A stretch of DNA of 64,000 nucleotides, from contig CBINGY010000002.1 in the NCBI GenBank assembly GCA_966250325.1, positions 140,196 through 204,195 on the forward strand, given 5' to 3'. Source of the stretch: Jiulongibacter sp966250325 (GTDB taxonomy: Bacteria > Bacteroidota > Bacteroidia > Cytophagales > Spirosomataceae). Positions 59,980 to 64,000 of this stretch are shown here, piece after piece (the stretch's first letter is position 1; the number at the start of each line of letters is the position of its first letter). A program made the translations under genes and the position numbers. Below the pieces are notes generated by a model. It did no database searches. It saw nothing but the letters and a program-made list of their open reading frames with translations, and was not told where the DNA came from.

Positions 59980-62900
59980 ATGAAGAACTATTACCTAGCC
60001 GGATTATCCCTTGCCCTTTTCTCTATGGGACTTCTGTTTCCAGCCAAAGAGAATTTTGAGTTTTCGGGGCTAAATTATGAGAAGCTTCAGGCGGAGAAAC
60101 CCGGAAATAAAAAGAACAAAGAGACCAGAAGAGAAAAAGCACGTACTAAATATGACTTGCCTGCCACACCCTCTGTAACCCTGCAAAAATCGGTAAATGT
60201 AAGAGCAGGCGGTAATGCCGTGCCGGGTTCAACCCTCGATTACACCTTAATTTTTTCAAATTCAGGAGCAGATGCTCTGGCTGTGGTAATAAGCGATACG
60301 TTGGTTTCAGATCACGTTCTCCTGCCCGGATCTCTGAAAGCTACCCCAATTGCCGCCGATGACTCCTACTCATCCATAGGTAATGTGGGAATCTCAGTGA
60401 ATGCTGCCGGAGGTTTACTTTCGAATGATATTAGTCCCGATGGTACAGAAATAAACTTGCTGGCAGTTACAGATGCAAACACCACGGATGGCGGGAAAAT
60501 AACCATCAGGGAGGACGGGTCTTTCGATTATTTCCCGAAAACCGGTACCACTTCGGTTACAGATACCTATACCTACACCCTGGAATCTGAAAACGGAACG
60601 AGTTCCACTGGTTTAGTTACGTTCTCACTTTCAGGAATGGTGTGGTTTGTAAACAACGCAGTTACCAGTTCGGGCGACGGCTCCCTTTCCAGACCTTTCA
60701 AAAACTGGAGTGATTTTGCTACGGCCAATTTGGGTTCGGTACTAGCCCCAATGCAAAATCAGACCGTGTTTATTTATTCGGGGACAGGGTCTTACAGTGG
60801 TTCGGCAACGCTTAAGAATGGCCAAAAGGTGCTGGGTCAGTCTGCCACAGTTTCACTGGCATCCTTTGCAGGAATTTCCGTTCCGCAGTACAGTAATGCA
60901 TTACCTATAACCAACAGTGTAAGTGCCGGAGTATACGCCAGGCCGGTAATTACCAGTATCGGAAATACCATCACTCTGGCTCAGAATAACACGTTACAGG
61001 GTTTACAACTTGAAGCAAGTGTCAAGGATATCACAGGATCTTCCATTGGTACTTTTACAGGGTCAGAGCTCATTCTTAGTGGTAATGGCCAGGCTCTTGA
61101 CTTGACCAACGGGACACTCGCCTTGACTCTGAACTCGGTGGAGTCTGTCAATTCGACAGGGAAGGGTATTTATCTGAACAATTTGTCTGGAACATTGACC
61201 ATAAACAATGGGACAAATATTCAAAATCCGGCTCAGTCGGGTATAGAAATCAGCGGGGCGAGCACCCTTTCCGTCAATTTTGGAAACACGCAAATAAAAG
61301 CATCAGGCGGTACCGGATTTATTCATTCGGGAACCTCAGCTACGGTTTCAGATATTACTTTCGGAGATCTGGATATTGCTCCGGATAATGGCGTTCAGGC
61401 TATTTCAACAACATTTAAAGGAAATCTGACCTGTACCAGTGGTACTATCAAAACCTCGGGAGTGATCGGATTCTCTGTCGGAAATTCATCTTCCTCTACC
61501 ATTGAAAATCTTCAGATGACCTTGGATAGCGTGTCAGCATCAGGGGCTTCTAAGGGGTTCATCATCCAGAATACGACCGGTTCATTTACTGTACGCGGCA
61601 CAGGTACCACTTCAGGCAGTGGAGGCGGAATTTCTGCTGTTAACCAGCGGGGCATTGAAATCAGGAATGCTACCAATGTGACGCTTAAGAACATGAATTT
61701 TGTCAATGCCGGGAATCAGGCGGGCACGTGCTCAGATCCCGGTTCCAATAACCTTCTGTGTAATTCCGCCATTCATCTGGAATCGGTTATTGGAGTGCTT
61801 CTGGATAACATTCAAATGAACACTTCTGTGGGGAATGCCAGTGCTCAGTTTGGTATTAATATGAATGATGTTACTAATTTCACCATTCAAAACAGTACGA
61901 TAAGCCGGTGTGGTACAGATGCCGGTGAGGCGTGTCTTTTCGCACTTAATTCAAAAGGTAACTTTGTCATTTCAAATTCTACCTTTTCAAAAGCAGCTCA
62001 GGGGGTAAGGTTTAAGAATACAGGTAGCACCGCCTTTAACTTGAAAGTAGAGAATTCCAGTTTCAACGATACCCGCACGCTTCATGATTCCAATACCCTG
62101 AATCCTGAAGGTCAGTCGGGGCTTCTGGTGGAAGGCTATAACTCGGCTTCCATGCAATTAGACATTAAATCTTCCTGCTCGTTTCTCAGATGTGCCTCTC
62201 AGGGGGTCAATGTAGTCTCATCAGATGCGGCTTCAGTACAGGCAGATGTCAGAAACAGCACATTCAATTCAACAAACGCCTCATTAAGTTCTGGAGAAGA
62301 TGTGGGACTCGGCATTTTAATGGAAGCAGGAGGTACATCGTCTTTGAAATTTAATATCTCAGGCAATACAGTCACAGGTCGTGGAGGAAACCTGATAGGG
62401 TTAGGTACACTAGGTTCTTCAAGAATGGAGGGTACAGTGAGTTCTAACGTTGTCACCTATAATCATAAAGCGGGTTTTTCCAATTTGGGTTTTGGCATAG
62501 TGTATAACCAGTTGAGCACAAATACGGATTGTCGTGTCAAAATTTCAGACAACACACTCACAGGCTTTCAGGCAGACGGTATCCTGGGGATAAGTTCACT
62601 GACTCAGGCGGGAAAATCCAGCATCATCTGTACCGGGAATAGCATAAATCTTCAGCCGGAAGGAACAACCATTGCCAGCTATCCTATCCGGATTTCGGCG
62701 ACGGTTTCCGGAGCTGAGACCTGTGCAAGAGTTGCAAATAATAGCTTGACCGTTAATGCTAATGTTACCGGATACGCTCAGTTTAGATCTCCGGTATCTG
62801 GGTCGGTTCTAAAGCTGGAAGGGTCCGGGAGTGATCTTTCACAACCCCATGTCACTGTCTGGAATGCCAATTCAAATACACCGGCTATAACTACAAACAC

Positions 62901-64000
62901 TACCCCAACGTATATCAATGTAGGATCCATACCAGGAACTCAGACTTTGGTTGCCCAAAATACCTGTGTACAGCCTGAAAATAGTTTATTGAACCTGCGA
63001 AAGGCAGCTGATTTGTCAATCAATGAAGAAGCCGTTCTGGCCAATTCCGATACTGTAAGAAGTAAACCTTCTCTTACTAATCAGAAAGTGGAGGAATTAA
63101 CCGTTTCTGAGGTGGGTGCTGAAGTACCGCTTTCCTATCCAAAGACGGATTCTTCGTTTGCAAACAACAAGAAGCTTTTTCAATCAAATCTGCGGGAGTC
63201 AAATGATGTGGATGTGGTTCTTGTAAACGGAACCGGATCCGGATTTACTGTTCCCGCCGGTAAAAGCACTACGATCACATTCAGTACTCAGGTACTTGCT
63301 GAACCCAGCTCTTGTAATATTCCCAATACCGCCTATGCTCAGGGCAGTAACTTTTCAAAAACCGCTTCAAACACGGTTAGTACCGGTTTGGTCATACCTG
63401 TACCAACGTTGGTAAGTCCATCAAGTTCAACACTTATTTGTAAAGGCACAGAAGTAACTCTGTCTGCGTCTTGTTCACAGGGTATTGTTCAATGGTATTC
63501 AAGCTTGGCCCCGGGTACGCTTTTGGGTACGGGGAGTTCTTTCAAACTAATCCCAACATCCACTACCAGCTATCAGGCCAGTTGTAAAGTAAATGGTTGC
63601 GAAAGCCAGCGTGTCAACACTTCAGTAGTCACTGTCAATAATCTCTCTGCAAGCATCAGTTCGGCAAACGTAATTTGTAACGGCGGAAATAGCGGCACAG
63701 CCACAGTCACAGCTAGTGGCGGCGGTGGCAGCTACACCTACAGCTGGAGTACAGATACCCCTCGGACAACGGCCACGGCGACAGGTCTTGCTCCAGGTAC
63801 CTATTCGGTTACGGTGACCGATGCAAACAGTTGTACAGCGAGTGCCAGTGTTACCATCACCGAACCGACAGCGATAAGTTTAAGTACAGACAAAGAAAAC
63901 GTAGCATGTAACGGTGGGAATACAGGGGAAGCCACAGTCACAGCTAGTGGCGGCACAGGAAGCTACACGTACAGCTGGAGTACAGATACCCCTCAGACAA
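59980..64000 (+). CDS. Very large secreted beta-helix / SprB-repeat surface protein, 3' end beyond window
   Basis: At least 1340 residues from ATG 59980, open to the window edge. Order of parts: signal peptide (MKNYYLAGLSLALFSMGLLF), a Lys/Arg-rich linker (NKKNKETRREKART), a DUF11-like domain (ALTVNVRAGG region; PGSTLDYTLIFSNSGADALAVVISDTLV), a cadherin-like/VCBS segment (AADDSYSS, GGLLSNDISPDG, DGSFDYFPKTG), then about 750 residues of parallel beta-helix (roughly 220-975, NTLQGLQLEAS, SAIHLESVIGVLLDNIQM, NCSTI-type ladders). After two Ig-like modules, SprB-type repeats begin near residue 1230. Likely displayed or secreted, possibly by the type IX system, whose C-terminal signal would lie past the edge. 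Its position after the tail-collar cluster suggests shared function. Confidence 0.88.
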   Translation, partial: MKNYYLAGLSLALFSMGLLFPAKENFEFSGLNYEKLQAEKPGNKKNKETRREKARTKYDLPATPSVTLQKSVNVRAGGNAVPGSTLDYTLIFSNSGADALAVVISDTLVSDHVLLPGSLKATPIAADDSYSSIGNVGISVNAAGGLLSNDISPDGTEINLLAVTDANTTDGGKITIREDGSFDYFPKTGTTSVTDTYTYTLESENGTSSTGLVTFSLSGMVWFVNNAVTSSGDGSLSRPFKNWSDFATANLGSVLAPMQNQTVFIYSGTGSYSGSATLKNGQKVLGQSATVSLASFAGISVPQYSNALPITNSVSAGVYARPVITSIGNTITLAQNNTLQGLQLEASVKDITGSSIGTFTGSELILSGNGQALDLTNGTLALTLNSVESVNSTGKGIYLNNLSGTLTINNGTNIQNPAQSGIEISGASTLSVNFGNTQIKASGGTGFIHSGTSATVSDITFGDLDIAPDNGVQAISTTFKGNLTCTSGTIKTSGVIGFSVGNSSSSTIENLQMTLDSVSASGASKGFIIQNTTGSFTVRGTGTTSGSGGGISAVNQRGIEIRNATNVTLKNMNFVNAGNQAGTCSDPGSNNLLCNSAIHLESVIGVLLDNIQMNTSVGNASAQFGINMNDVTNFTIQNSTISRCGTDAGEACLFALNSKGNFVISNSTFSKAAQGVRFKNTGSTAFNLKVENSSFNDTRTLHDSNTLNPEGQSGLLVEGYNSASMQLDIKSSCSFLRCASQGVNVVSSDAASVQADVRNSTFNSTNASLSSGEDVGLGILMEAGGTSSLKFNISGNTVTGRGGNLIGLGTLGSSRMEGTVSSNVVTYNHKAGFSNLGFGIVYNQLSTNTDCRVKISDNTLTGFQADGILGISSLTQAGKSSIICTGNSINLQPEGTTIASYPIRISATVSGAETCARVANNSLTVNANVTGYAQFRSPVSGSVLKLEGSGSDLSQPHVTVWNANSNTPAITTNTTPTYINVGSIPGTQTLVAQNTCVQPENSLLNLRKAADLSINEEAVLANSDTVRSKPSLTNQKVEELTVSEVGAEVPLSYPKTDSSFANNKKLFQSNLRESNDVDVVLVNGTGSGFTVPAGKSTTITFSTQVLAEPSSCNIPNTAYAQGSNFSKTASNTVSTGLVIPVPTLVSPSSSTLICKGTEVTLSASCSQGIVQWYSSLAPGTLLGTGSSFKLIPTSTTSYQASCKVNGCESQRVNTSVVTVNNLSASISSANVICNGGNSGTATVTASGGGGSYTYSWSTDTPRTTATATGLAPGTYSVTVTDANSCTASASVTITEPTAISLSTDKENVACNGGNTGEATVTASGGTGSYTYSWSTDTPQT
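63670..64000 (+). repeat. SprB-like tandem repeats with 231-bp period
   Basis: Two adjacent units (63670-63900 and 63901 onward) repeat with a period of exactly 231 bp (77 residues). Shared landmarks are CNGGN, ATVTASGG, SYTYSWSTDTP, GTYSVTVTDANSC and SVTITEP. Nucleotide identity is very high in the ACAGTCACAGCTAGTGGCGG and AGCTGGAGTACAGATACCCC blocks, so recent expansion or gene conversion is likely. The array continues past the right edge. Confidence 0.9.

Noticed and set aside
1..64000. Search for tRNA, rRNA, CRISPR arrays and transposase genes
   Set aside because: No cloverleaf, rRNA-like segment, spaced direct-repeat array or recombinase motif was seen; detection by eye is limited for tRNAs.

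Overview
The window looks like a chromosomal segment from a free-living, polymer-degrading member of the Bacteroidota, most likely the Cytophagales. The evidence is a SusC/SusD pair with an adjacent sulfatase, many secreted glycoside hydrolases and esterases (GH20, GH78, GH97, GH13_4), FG-GAP/ASPIC-UnbV proteins, TAnnTTTG-type promoter elements, lipoproteins with Bacteroidota-style signal peptides, and a SprB-repeat surface protein. No rRNA, tRNA, CRISPR array, integrase or transposase was recognised.

Layout. 1-2557 (minus strand): truncated GH20 hexosaminidase, a small membrane protein and a SIMPL-domain protein. 2698-4588: a small AT-rich accessory patch with a GNAT-like/HTH gene pair resembling a toxin-antitoxin module, a small membrane protein and 540 bp of empty sequence. 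4589-15256: carbohydrate genes (Sde0182-like DUF1593 lipoprotein, YncE-like propeller, amylosucrase-type GH13_4, a two-headed esterase, GH78 rhamnosidase). 15281-21170: a compact minus-strand operon of secreted esterase, CitMHS transporter, AtuA, AtuA-like small protein and acetoacetyl-CoA synthetase. This reads as a route for uptake and CoA-dependent breakdown of an organic acid released from an ester. 21296-24633: secreted esterase, histidine kinase with a polytopic partner, a conserved small protein and a PspC-like protein. 24630-32178: GH97, an unknown protein and two FG-GAP proteins. 32338-38943: sulfatase plus SusD/SusC with a LacI-type palindrome upstream. 38944-41575: tandem NhaD antiporters.

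41762-54004 carries efflux (TolC/HlyD) and housekeeping genes: gpsA, dodecin, HIT protein, greA with a terminator-bearing leader, fmt, hemE, an aldo/keto reductase, an OXA-like protein lacking key motif residues, and a Dabb lipoprotein. It also holds one frameshifted gene and a diverged tandem lipoprotein pair. 54184-56924: a 39-aa membrane peptide, a secreted FAD oxidoreductase and an unknown secreted protein.

57063-64000 (plus strand) is the most unusual locus. A Tat-signal-like protein, three tandem phage-tail-collar (MdpB-like) proteins, a GNAT acetyltransferase and a DUF6916-like protein are tightly packed. They sit directly upstream of a very large secreted beta-helix/SprB-repeat protein that runs off the right edge. 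No phage structural, packaging or lysis genes are present, so this looks like a chromosomal cell-surface or secreted-fibre system rather than a prophage.
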